A DNA stretch of 64,000 bases, taken from Mucilaginibacter sp. (GTDB lineage Bacteria > Bacteroidota > Bacteroidia > Sphingobacteriales > Sphingobacteriaceae). The notes below the pieces were generated by a model. That model ran no database searches, was not told the origin of the DNA, and was given only the letters and a program-made list of their open reading frames with translations. How positions within the stretch are numbered: position 1 is the first letter of the stretch; every line of letters starts with the position of its first letter. Positions 23,586 through 31,337 of this stretch are shown one piece after another. The position numbers and the translations under genes were made by a program. Location of the stretch: NCBI RefSeq assembly GCF_025359345.1, contig NZ_JANYGQ010000021.1, positions 1 through 64,000 on the forward strand, in the 5' to 3' direction.

Positions 23586-25016
23586 ATGGGATGTGGAAGT
23601 TGTTCAACGGGGGGCGGATGTTCGCCTGCCGGCTGCAAAAGTAACGGCTCGTGCCTTACTAACGGTTGCAGTAAATTAGATGTTTACGATTGGCTGAGCC
23701 ACATGGACATGCCGACAAATTATAAGCCTTTTGGCATCGTTGAAGTAAAATTTAAGGGGTCGAGGAAGGAGTTTTATCATAACCCGGATAATATTTACCT
23801 GGAGGCCGGCGAACTGGTTGTGGTTGAAGCTGCCACCGGCGGCTACGATGTGGGCCATGTATCGATAACCGGCGAACTGGTGCGCATGCAGATGGTAAAG
23901 CGCCGTGTTAGGGAAGACGACGTTGCCAAAAAAATATATCGCAAAGCCACCGTTGCCGATGTCGACAAGTGGAAGGCTGCCAAAGATTTGGAGTGGGAAA
24001 CCATGCACAAATCGCGCACGCTGGCTCTTCAGCTTAACCTGAGCATGAAGCTGAGCGATGTGGACTACCAGGGTGATAAAACCAAAGCTACTTTTTACTA
24101 TACTGCCGAAGGCCGCGTGGATTTCCGCGAGCTAATTAAAAAAATGGCCGAAACATTCCGTATCCGTATCGAGATGCGGCAGATCGGTATGCGCCAGGAG
24201 GCGAGTCGTTTGGGCGGGATTGGATCATGTGGCCGCGAGCTTTGCTGCTCCACCTGGCTTACTGATTTTAAAACGGTATCGACCTCTGCAGCACGCTATC
24301 AAAACCTTTCGTTAAACACGCTGAAACTGGCCGGCCAATGCGGCAAGCTGAAGTGCTGTTTAAACTATGAGCTGGATACGTATATGGATGCGCTGAAGCA
24401 CATCCCCGATAATGTAAACGTGCTGAAAACCGAGCGCGGCGACGCCCGTTTGCAAAAGACGGATATATTTAAAAAGCTGATGTGGTTTAGCTACCCGCGG
24501 GAAGAATCGTGGATACCGTTGCCGATCAGCCGTGTCAAGGAAATACAGCAAATGAACCGCGATGGCGTTATCCCGCCTGATTTGGGTGTGGTTGTTGAGG
24601 TAGAATCGGCACCGGTTAAAGTACTTGACTACGAAAACGTGGTTGGCCAGGATAGCCTTACCCGCCTCGACGAGCGCCGCAACCAAAACAAGAAGAAGAG
24701 CAAAAACCGCAACAGGGGCGATCGTCCCGGCGGGCAGCAGGGTGAGCGTGGCGGGAATCCCCGCCCGGAAGCCGGCGCAAACCATAACCAGGGACCGAGG
24801 CCGCAACAACCACCGCGTCCGCAGCAACAGCCGAGGCCACCACGCCCGGAAGGCGCAGCCCGGCCGGAGGGACCACGACCAGAAGGCGGAAGGCCTGAAG
24901 GTGGCGGCAACCCGAACCGCAACAGGAAAAACAGGCCAAACAGGAATAATCAAAACCGCGGCGGCGGACCAAACGGGAACCGTGAGGGCGGAAATCAGCC
25001 AGGTACTACGGAATGA
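23586..25016 (+). CDS. ricT: PSP1-domain protein RicT with long disordered tail
   Basis: A 476-residue protein of the PSP1/YaaT family. RicT in Bacillus is one subunit of an Fe-S complex that acts with RNase Y on mRNA and influences competence and sporulation. The N-terminus is Cys-rich (GCGSCSTGGGCSPAGCKSNG with further Cys after it). The PSP1 core is at about 50-330, with GSCGRELCCSTWL and LAGQCGKLKCCLNYELD near 210-260 (Fe-S ligand candidates). Residues 364-476 are a low-complexity tail rich in Arg, Asn, Gly, Pro and Gln (EGGRPEGGGNPNRNRKN and similar), which most RicT proteins lack. gldH overlaps the end by 4 bases (ATGA). Confidence 0.88.
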   Translation: MGCGSCSTGGGCSPAGCKSNGSCLTNGCSKLDVYDWLSHMDMPTNYKPFGIVEVKFKGSRKEFYHNPDNIYLEAGELVVVEAATGGYDVGHVSITGELVRMQMVKRRVREDDVAKKIYRKATVADVDKWKAAKDLEWETMHKSRTLALQLNLSMKLSDVDYQGDKTKATFYYTAEGRVDFRELIKKMAETFRIRIEMRQIGMRQEASRLGGIGSCGRELCCSTWLTDFKTVSTSAARYQNLSLNTLKLAGQCGKLKCCLNYELDTYMDALKHIPDNVNVLKTERGDARLQKTDIFKKLMWFSYPREESWIPLPISRVKEIQQMNRDGVIPPDLGVVVEVESAPVKVLDYENVVGQDSLTRLDERRNQNKKKSKNRNRGDRPGGQQGERGGNPRPEAGANHNQGPRPQQPPRPQQQPRPPRPEGAARPEGPRPEGGRPEGGGNPNRNRKNRPNRNNQNRGGGPNGNREGGNQPGTTE

Positions 25017-25501
25017 AAAAAGGGCTAATTTTATGTTTTTTAATGCTGTGGGCAAGCGTGCAGCTGTTTAGCGGCTGCACCGACCGCAATACAATCATCG
25101 ATCAAAACTCGGAAATAACAGGGCATAACTGGACGTATCTAAACCGTTTTAAATTCACCTTTAAAATTGATGACGAGAACGCCGCCTACAACCTGTATGT
25201 AAACCTGCGCGTTACCGGCGACTATAAATATTCTAATCTCTTCGTGCTGGTTTCGCAAACGGGCCCCGGCATAAAGGATGCCGTTAAGCGCTACGAGATG
25301 AAACTGGCCAATAAAGATGGCGAGTGGCTGGGCAAAGGCTCGGGCAATTTGTACAGCTACCAGGAGCCGTTTTTAGTGAACCATAAATTTGCCGCCAAAG
25401 GCACATATACTTTCATTATTGAGCAAAATATGCGCGATAACCCACTAAGGGAAGTTAGCGATGTTGGGCTGAGGGTGGAGAAGAGCCCCCGGACCCCCTG
25501 A
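25013..25501 (+). CDS. gldH: gliding motility lipoprotein GldH
   Basis: A 162-residue lipoprotein, close to GldH length, with a signal peptide ending in LFSGC (Cys22). GldH is one of the Gld proteins needed for gliding or type IX secretion in Bacteroidota. The segment NTIIDQNSEITGHNWTYLNRFKFTF at residues 26-50 and the beta-sandwich with VSQTGPGIKDAVKRYEMKL match the family. It starts inside the ricT stop region (ATGA overlap), so it is translationally linked to it. The last residues (KSPRTP) come from a palindromic ccccctgaagggg motif that contains the stop codon. Confidence 0.88.
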   Translation: MKKGLILCFLMLWASVQLFSGCTDRNTIIDQNSEITGHNWTYLNRFKFTFKIDDENAAYNLYVNLRVTGDYKYSNLFVLVSQTGPGIKDAVKRYEMKLANKDGEWLGKGSGNLYSYQEPFLVNHKFAAKGTYTFIIEQNMRDNPLREVSDVGLRVEKSPRTP

Positions 25502-25569
25502 AGGGGCGTTTGACTAATACGTTTTGTACTTGTCACCATTGAATGACTGGTGTTAGCTGTTCTTACTCC

Positions 25570-25724
25570 GCGCGTCATTGCGAGGAACGAAGCAATCTCT
25601 GCACGTGCAAATCAATGGAACAATAGCTTTAGGGTGACCTATCAGCCGCATTTCGGTCGCCACAAACATTAAGGTTCGTTATCGTCCTGCGTAAAGATTG
25701 CTTCGTTCCTCGCAATGACGCGGG
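25570..25724. repeat. interspersed palindromic element, family A, copy 2
   Basis: A complete copy of the 155-base element: left arm cgcgtcattgcgaggaacga, interior with ctatcagccgcatttcggtc, right arm agattgcttcgttcctcgca. The arms are near-perfect inverted repeats of about 28 bases. It lies between gldH and rmuC with no gene inside. Confidence 0.85.
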
Positions 25725-25748
25725 GGAATATCTAATACTCTTACAAAA

Positions 25749-27143
25749 ATGGAATTATACATTTTAATCGCCTCGATTATCATCCTTTTACTTGCTGTTG
25801 TTTTATTTTTAAAGAAGCCGAAAAGCAGCAATGGTATATCATCAGATGATATGATGTTGCTGGAAAAAGAGAACCGGGCACTCCAAATTGAACTTGCCAC
25901 ATCCAGGCAATATGCCACCGGGTTAATCGCCGAAAAAGAGAGCATTACAAACCTGTTAAAAGAAGAGAAGGGCCGCTTGCTGGACGAGTTGGTTTACGAG
26001 CGGTCGCAATTGTCGACGGCAAACCAGTCGCTGGAAAGTGCGCGGGCATATTATAAATCACAACAGGAAAAAATACAGGAGCAAAAAATTGAGGTCGACC
26101 AGATCCGGAAGGATTTCCAGCTGGAGTTTCAGAACATCGCCAATAAACTGCTCGACGAAAAATCGCAGAAGTTTATTGAGACCAACCGCAGCAATTTGGA
26201 TGTGTTGCTAAATCCGCTAAAAGAAAACATTAAGGCTTTTGAAGATAAGGTAGAGAAGGTTTACAACATGGAGGCCGCCGAGCGTAACACGCTAAAGGGT
26301 GTTATTACCCAATTGATGGATTTAAACAAGCTCATCAGCAGTGAGGCACAAAACCTTACCAAAGCACTAAAGGGCGATAACAAAAAGCAGGGCAACTGGG
26401 GCGAGGTGATCCTCGAAAAAGTACTGGAACGCTCGGGCTTGGTGAAGGGCCAGGAGTACCGTCTGCAAGCCAGCATTACCACAACAGACGGCACCCGCCT
26501 GCAACCGGACGCGATTATTGATTTACCGGACGATAAGCATTTGGTGATCGACTCCAAGGTATCGTTAATTGCTTATGAACGATTGGTAAACTGCGAGACG
26601 GAGGAAGAGCGGAGGTTATTTTCAAAAGCGCATGTAGAGTCCATTCGTGGTCATGTGAGTAATTTGTCCGCTAAAAACTATCATGATCTGTACCAGATAA
26701 ACTCCCCCGATTTTGTGCTGCTTTTTGTGCCGATAGAATCATCGTTTAGTTTTGCCGTGCAGCTGGATGCGGAACTTTTCAGCGATGCCTGGGATAAACG
26801 GGTGGTAATTGTTAGTCCGTCTACTTTGCTTGCCACATTACGCACTATCGCCAGCATCTGGAAACAGGAGCGCCAGAACCGCAACGTGCTGGAGATTGCA
26901 CGGTTGAGTGGTGCCATGTACGATAAGTTTGTCGGCTTTGTTGGAGATATGGAAGGCATCGGCAAAAACATTAAACTAAGCCAGTCGGCTTATGATAATG
27001 CGCTTAACAAGCTGAGTGAAGGGTCGGGCAATTTGATAAAAACAGCGGAAAAAATTAAAGGGTTGGGCGCAAAGGCAAATAAGCAGATTGACCAGAAATA
27101 TGCCCCCCAGGCTCCGTCAGATGGCGGGGGAGCAGAAGAATAA
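25749..27143 (+). CDS. rmuC: DNA recombination protein RmuC homologue
   Basis: A 464-residue protein with an N-terminal membrane helix (ELYILIASIIILLLAVVLFL), a long coiled coil at about 30-150 and the RmuC domain from 180 to 430. Known RmuC limits inversions at short-inverted repeats and resembles nucleases. Diagnostic segments are QGNWGEVILEKVLERSGL, HLVIDSKVSLIAYERL and VIVSPSTLLATLRTIASIW. The C-terminal tail (APQAPSDGGGAEE) is encoded by a palindromic motif like that in the fic gene. A housekeeping membrane-associated protein; no operon partners visible. Confidence 0.9.
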   Translation: MELYILIASIIILLLAVVLFLKKPKSSNGISSDDMMLLEKENRALQIELATSRQYATGLIAEKESITNLLKEEKGRLLDELVYERSQLSTANQSLESARAYYKSQQEKIQEQKIEVDQIRKDFQLEFQNIANKLLDEKSQKFIETNRSNLDVLLNPLKENIKAFEDKVEKVYNMEAAERNTLKGVITQLMDLNKLISSEAQNLTKALKGDNKKQGNWGEVILEKVLERSGLVKGQEYRLQASITTTDGTRLQPDAIIDLPDDKHLVIDSKVSLIAYERLVNCETEEERRLFSKAHVESIRGHVSNLSAKNYHDLYQINSPDFVLLFVPIESSFSFAVQLDAELFSDAWDKRVVIVSPSTLLATLRTIASIWKQERQNRNVLEIARLSGAMYDKFVGFVGDMEGIGKNIKLSQSAYDNALNKLSEGSGNLIKTAEKIKGLGAKANKQIDQKYAPQAPSDGGGAEE

Positions 27144-27165
27144 CTGCTGTATTTTATACCTTTTT

Positions 27166-27212
27166 AAATAATTCGTGAAATTCGATTTAATTCGTGCTAA
27201 TTTGTGTTTTAT
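27166..27212 (+). repeat. start-proximal leader repeat upstream of fic
   Basis: The leader reads aataattcgtgaaattcgat then ttaattcgtgctaatttgtg. A very similar leader lies just before the glycosyltransferase start (28055-28102). Both end in gctaatttgtg and then the start codon. Confidence 0.6.
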
Positions 27213-28031
27213 ATGGCAGCGGAGTTAAAAATAATACCGACACTTCTTTTGGATGAATACCGCCGGCTCGTCAGTATCGATTTACAAACCTCCTTTGAAA
27301 GTTTGAAGGAAGCCGAAATATCCACCGAAACTTTCAGTTTCTACACTTCCGTATCGGCAATCGCTTCGTCCCGTATTGAGGGAGAACAAATGGAGATAGA
27401 CAGCTACATAAAGCACAAAATGCTGGATATTGAATACCTGCCCAACCTTGTCGAAAAACCAAACGATCTATACCTGGCATATGTTTTCGCCCAACAAAAC
27501 CACTTGACGGCAGCAAACTTTTTGCATGCGCATAAATTGCTCGCCACGCACCTTTTACCTGCACGCAAACAAGGCAAATTTCGCACCGGCAATATGGTTA
27601 TAATGGAACATAATACCGGTCGCATACAATTTGAAGCCGCGCCGGCTGGCCTGGTAAGCGGGCTTCTTGATTTGTTATGGGATGACATCGAATATTTGAA
27701 AACACAATCTTTAAGTTGCGCTGATGTTTTCTATTACGCTTCCTTTATTCATATTGTGTTTGTAAATATTCATCCGTTCGAAGATGGCAATGGGCGTGCG
27801 GGGCGACTGCTTGAAAAATGGTTTATTGCCGAAAAGCTGGGCAGCAAGGCATGGTTCCTGCAAAGCGAGTTAAACTATTATAAGAACGTAAACAACTATT
27901 ATAAAAACCTTAACAAGCTCGGCGTATTTTATGATGACCTCGATTATTCAAAAGCCTTGCCTTTTTTGTTGATGCTGCCTAATGCCTTTTCCCCCCAGCC
28001 TCCGCCAGCTGGCGGAGGAGCTTCTGAATAA
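27213..28031 (+). CDS. Fic family protein, class II (self-inhibited)
   Basis: A 272-residue Fic-domain protein. The active-site motif HPFEDGNGRAGR starts at His187 with all key residues (H, F, D/E, G-N-G-R), so it can transfer AMP or another nucleotide group to a protein hydroxyl. An inhibitory SSRIEG (S-x3-E-G, Ser52-Glu56) lies in the N-terminal helix, which is the arrangement of Fic proteins that inhibit themselves. The region from 60 to 170 is the usual Fic helical core with the Fic/DOC N-terminal part. ATG at 27213 is preferred over a GTG three codons upstream. No antitoxin gene is adjacent. The last residues (SPQPPPAGGGASE) come from a palindromic repeat. Confidence 0.9.
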   Translation: MAAELKIIPTLLLDEYRRLVSIDLQTSFESLKEAEISTETFSFYTSVSAIASSRIEGEQMEIDSYIKHKMLDIEYLPNLVEKPNDLYLAYVFAQQNHLTAANFLHAHKLLATHLLPARKQGKFRTGNMVIMEHNTGRIQFEAAPAGLVSGLLDLLWDDIEYLKTQSLSCADVFYYASFIHIVFVNIHPFEDGNGRAGRLLEKWFIAEKLGSKAWFLQSELNYYKNVNNYYKNLNKLGVFYDDLDYSKALPFLLMLPNAFSPQPPPAGGGASE

Positions 28032-28102
28032 ACGCTTACTGCTGTTCGTTCTGCCGCTAAATAATTCGTGTAATTCGAATTAATTCGCGCTAATTTGTGG
28101 CC

Positions 28103-29356
28103 ATGAATATCGGCATTTTCACCTATGGCACGCGCGGCGATGTGCAGCCTTATATTGCTTTGGCTTTGGGCCTTATGGCCCGCGGTCACCTGGTTACCAT
28201 AGCGGCACCGGAAAACTTTAAAGATTTGGTTGATGGGTATGGGGTGGCATTTCACCCGCTGTACGGCAATGCCGAAGAAATGATGAACCGGCCCGAAGGA
28301 CAAAGTGTGTTGAAAGCTGAAAACACCATTAAGCTGATGAAGTATTTTTTTAAGGTACTTAACAGCGCCAAAGTCCCGCTGCGGCAATCATATATTGAGG
28401 GTTTTGCTAAGGTCGACTTTATTATTGCAAACCTGGCTACCCTGCAAATTACCGGGGCTCTTGCCGAAAAGCAGGGCAAGAAAATAGCTCTTACTTATTT
28501 TATGCCGCCTGTGGTTCCCACTGCCGAGTTTCCGCTGGCCGACTTTGATTTTTTTAACTTTCCCTGGTATAATAAGTTTACTTATAAGCTGGCCCATGCT
28601 TTTTATTGGAAGTTTGTTAAACAGGAAACAAACGAGTTCAGGCAGGAAATTGGTTTGGCCCCGTTAAAGGAAACCCTTGTTCAGCACATTGCGAAGCAAA
28701 ACCCGCTGGACTTATACTGCCTAAGCCCCAACCTTATACCTCAGCCAAAAGATTGGGCAGGCAACTCCAAAATAACCGGGTTTTTAACCGTGCCCGACGT
28801 TCCGCAGGAAAACAAAGATGACGCTGCGTTGAAAGCCTGGCTTACAGAAGGCGGCAAGCCGGTATACATGGGCTTCGGCAGTAATGGCGTGGGTAATACC
28901 GAAAAATTTGAGGCGATACTAAACGACGTATTAACAAAAACCAACGAGCGTATTTTGTTTTGCACGGGATGGTCGGTGTTTGATAATTTGCCGGTGCATA
29001 AAAATCTGTTTGTCACCAAATACGTAAATCACCACACGGTTTTACCGCAATGCAAAGCCGGCATATTTCACGGCGGGGCGGGCACGCTGGCGGCTATGCT
29101 GCGAAATAATTTGCCGGTAATTATTATTTCGTTTTATACCGACCAGCCAACCTGGGGTAAAATAATTGAACGGATGGGCCTGGGGGTTCATATCCCTGTT
29201 AAAAAACTTACTTCGGGCAAATTGATTGATGCGTTGGTTAAGATTGATAACGATGAAGTTCAGGAAAATGTATTGATAATTGGCGAAAAGATCAGGAATG
29301 AGAATGGGTTGGAAAATGCGGTAAGGGAGATTGAGGGGTATTTTTCCGTGGTTTAA
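28103..29356 (+). CDS. UDP-glycosyltransferase (GT1/UGT type)
   Basis: A 417-residue GT-B-fold glycosyltransferase of the MurG-like UGT group. The N-terminal domain begins MNIGIFTYGTRGDVQPYIAL, with the family signature GTRGDVQPY, and the C-terminal nucleotide-sugar site is GIFHGGAGTLAAMLRNNLPV followed by SFYTDQPTWG, typical of sterol/lipid glucosyltransferases. Acceptor is unknown; lipid, sterol-like or macrolide substrates are possible. The ATG at 28103 is used. A leader repeat precedes it, and it lies in the same direction as fic. Confidence 0.85.
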   Translation: MNIGIFTYGTRGDVQPYIALALGLMARGHLVTIAAPENFKDLVDGYGVAFHPLYGNAEEMMNRPEGQSVLKAENTIKLMKYFFKVLNSAKVPLRQSYIEGFAKVDFIIANLATLQITGALAEKQGKKIALTYFMPPVVPTAEFPLADFDFFNFPWYNKFTYKLAHAFYWKFVKQETNEFRQEIGLAPLKETLVQHIAKQNPLDLYCLSPNLIPQPKDWAGNSKITGFLTVPDVPQENKDDAALKAWLTEGGKPVYMGFGSNGVGNTEKFEAILNDVLTKTNERILFCTGWSVFDNLPVHKNLFVTKYVNHHTVLPQCKAGIFHGGAGTLAAMLRNNLPVIIISFYTDQPTWGKIIERMGLGVHIPVKKLTSGKLIDALVKIDNDEVQENVLIIGEKIRNENGLENAVREIEGYFSVV

Positions 29357-29361
29357 TTTTT

Positions 29362-29406
29362 TTGTCATTGCGAGCGCAGAGCGGCAACCGCGAACTATAC
29401 ATAGCG
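29362..29406. repeat. left half of an inverted-repeat unit, family B
   Basis: ttgtcattgcgagcgcagag followed by cggcaaccgcgaactataca. This is the left arm of family B, matched in inverted orientation by 29791-29845 on the far side of the GIY-YIG gene. Directly upstream is the glycosyltransferase stop. Confidence 0.75.
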
Positions 29407-29471
29407 AAGTGAACGGTATAAAATATGCTGGACTATTCTTTTTGCTCGACACCAAATCGCTATTTTAGTTT

Positions 29472-29738
29472 ATGAAAGTACATGCCTATTATATCTATAT
29501 AATCACGAATAAAGCTAACACGGTTCTTTATATTGGGGTTACAAATAGTCTTGAATCACGCATTTACGACCATAAACATAAAACGTTCAACGGTTTTTCT
29601 GCTAAGTACGAGTGCAATAAATTGGTTTATTATGAAGAGTTTCAGTGGATACAAGATGCAATTGCACGGGAGAAGCAGCTTAAGGCGGGTTCTCGACAAA
29701 AGAAAGTCGATTTGATTGTGAGGGATAATCCGTCCTGA
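29472..29738 (+). CDS. single-domain GIY-YIG nuclease (URI type)
   Basis: An 88-residue protein, essentially one GIY-YIG domain. It has the Tyr-x-Tyr strand (AYYIYIITN, residues 5-13), the Y-I-G of VLYIGVTNSLESR (Tyr20-Gly22, Arg30) and IAREKQLK with catalytic Glu67. It is of the YhbQ/URI size, which cuts or nicks DNA in repair or mobile-element contexts. It is flanked by the two halves of a family B inverted repeat, and the unit as a whole (29362-29845) is bounded by the same terminal sequence as the empty copies beside it, so it looks like the coding cargo of a mobile repeat. Function inferred. Confidence 0.85.
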   Translation: MKVHAYYIYIITNKANTVLYIGVTNSLESRIYDHKHKTFNGFSAKYECNKLVYYEEFQWIQDAIAREKQLKAGSRQKKVDLIVRDNPS

Positions 29739-29790
29739 AACGATTTAAGTGAGGGGTGGTACGATTAGCCAGCGGATTGGCTTGGGGGAG

Positions 29791-29845
29791 ATACATAGCG
29801 TGCGGTTGCCGCGCTCGTTCCTCGCTCGCAATGACAAATTTTTTA
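29791..29845. repeat. right half of the inverted-repeat unit with the GIY-YIG gene
   Basis: atacatagcgtgcggttgcc, then gcgctcgttcctcgctcgca and atgacaaatttttt. It is the inverse of the left half at 29362-29406. Together they enclose about 485 bases including the GIY-YIG gene. Confidence 0.75.
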
Positions 29846-29854
29846 GCCCCATCC

Positions 29855-29949
29855 TGTCATTGAGGAACAGAGCCGTCGCGAACTATGCATGACAGCTCTG
29901 TAAAGTTCGCGGTTGCCGCGCTCGTACCTCGCTCGCAATGACAAATTTT
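29855..29949. repeat. empty inverted-repeat unit, family B
   Basis: A self-contained palindromic unit: left tgtcattgaggaacagagcc, centre cgaactatgcatgacagctc, right gttcgcggttgccgcgctcg then tacctcgctcgcaatgacaa. It has no gene and lies against the right half of the GIY-YIG unit and just past the stop of thiL. Confidence 0.8.
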
Positions 29950-29960
29950 CAGACTCGTCC

Positions 29961-31010
29961 TTATCCAACCTGCGTACCAAACGCATTCCACCCCTGCGCC
30001 TTTAACTCATGCACAGTTCCGCTTTTGGTGACTAAATTGCAGCCCGCTGAGGGCTCGGTGATATAGCCGATGATGGTGATATCCATTTTAAACTTAATCT
30101 TGTCGTAGTCGGCTTGCTTTACGGTGAAGAGGAGTTCGTAGTCTTCGCCACCACTCAGGGCGCACACAGTTGGATCGAGGTTAAATTCGCGGGCGGTTTC
30201 GAAGGTCATTGGGTCCAGCGGGATTTTTTCTTCGTACAGGTTGCAGCCTTTGTTGCTTTGTTTGCATATATGCAGCAGCTCGGATGCCAAACCATCGGAG
30301 ATATCGATCATCGCTGTTGGCTTCACTTCTATTTCTTTTAGCAAGTCGATGATGTCTCTCCGGGCCTCTGGTTTTAGCTGGCGTTCAACTATGTAGTCTT
30401 TGCCTTCAAGATCGGGTTGAATTTTGGGGTTCTCCAGGTAGATCAGCTTTTCGCGTTCCAGCAGCTGCAGGCCGGTGTAGGCGCCGCCCAGATCCCCGGA
30501 TACACAAATCAAATCGCCCTCTTCGGCCCCATTGCGGTAAACCACATCCTTTTCATCGGCATAACCAATAGATGTTACGCTGATAACCAGCCCCTGCTTT
30601 GACGATGAAGTATCGCCGCCCACCAAATCAACATTATATTTATCGCAGGCCAGGTAAATGCCGTCATATAATTCTTCCACGGCTTCCAGCGGAAATTTGC
30701 TGCTGATACCGATTGAAACCGTTACCTGCGATGCGGTGCCGTTCATGGCGTAAATATCGCTCAGGTTTACCTGTATAGCCTTGTAGCCCAGATGTTTCAA
30801 TGGTGTATATGCCAAATCAAAATGGATCCCTTCTAAAAGTAAATCCGTTGATATCAGCGTTTTCTTGCCGTCAAAATCAAGCACGGCGGCATCATCGCCA
30901 ACACCTTTGGTGGTGCTTTTCTGGGTAAGCTTTATATTTTTCGTCAAATAGTCTATCAGGCCAAATTCGCCTAACGCTTCAATATTTGTTCTTTCTTTAT
31001 TATCAAACAT
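29961..31010 (-). CDS. thiL: thiamine-monophosphate kinase
   Basis: A 349-residue ATP-dependent kinase that makes thiamine diphosphate from thiamine monophosphate. The AIRS/PurM-like N-terminal part shows GVGDDAAVLDFDGK (about 37-50) and LLEGIHFDL, while GDTSSSKQGLVISVTSIGY and a later SGGEDYELLFTVK follow; the catalytic MIDISDGLASELLHIC at about 224-239 is intact. The leader of about 125 bases, from the promoter box at 31143-31150, holds a family C repeat and a duplicated word gattacaccgatt. Other thi genes are not in the window. Confidence 0.92.
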   Translation of the reverse strand: MFDNKERTNIEALGEFGLIDYLTKNIKLTQKSTTKGVGDDAAVLDFDGKKTLISTDLLLEGIHFDLAYTPLKHLGYKAIQVNLSDIYAMNGTASQVTVSIGISSKFPLEAVEELYDGIYLACDKYNVDLVGGDTSSSKQGLVISVTSIGYADEKDVVYRNGAEEGDLICVSGDLGGAYTGLQLLEREKLIYLENPKIQPDLEGKDYIVERQLKPEARRDIIDLLKEIEVKPTAMIDISDGLASELLHICKQSNKGCNLYEEKIPLDPMTFETAREFNLDPTVCALSGGEDYELLFTVKQADYDKIKFKMDITIIGYITEPSAGCNLVTKSGTVHELKAQGWNAFGTQVG

Positions 31011-31059
31011 AGTTTTACTGGTGATTACACCGATTGTTTTTTTGATTACACCGATTTTG

Positions 31060-31121
31060 AAAAATCGCGCAACCTGGTTAACATCATATTCTCCGGAGGC
31101 GGGAAAAATTTTTTAGATTTT
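31060..31121. repeat. interspersed repeat, family C, copy 1
   Basis: The sequence aaaaatcgcgcaacctgg to ggaggcgggaaaaatttttt, found again at 33964-34023 and 34759-34820. Its centre is a short stem (here ctccggag). It lies in the leader of thiL, about 50 bases before the start. Next to it is a duplicated gattacaccgatt word. Confidence 0.7.
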
Positions 31122-31142
31122 AACCCCTTATCGGCGAGCCTG

Positions 31143-31150
31143 CAAAAATA
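31143..31150 (-). promoter_or_regulatory. -7 box of thiL
   Basis: Minus-strand TATTTTTG, matching TAnnTTTG and preceding GCA as in several other promoters in the window. The resulting leader of about 125 bases contains the family C repeat. The stretch 31151-31337 otherwise holds only the promoter area of the divergent lipoprotein gene. Confidence 0.5.
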
Positions 31151-31337
31151 CGAAAGGAAAACGCATTTATGGCTATAAGCCCATCTAAATCCAACAGCAG
31201 CAGGTTGCGGGACTGTGCAACCAACCTTTTCTTAACACATAATATAAATTATCTTAATATTAATATAATAATTATTAAACAATATTTGCGCTTGCTATAT
31301 TTACCTTTAAATAAATTATTTAACCAAATTTTTATCT

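Noticed and set aside
24360..25055. 231-codon open frame antisense to ricT
   Set aside because: It is a consequence of the G+C-rich, Pro/Arg/Gly-rich tail of RicT; the translation is composition-biased and matches no family.
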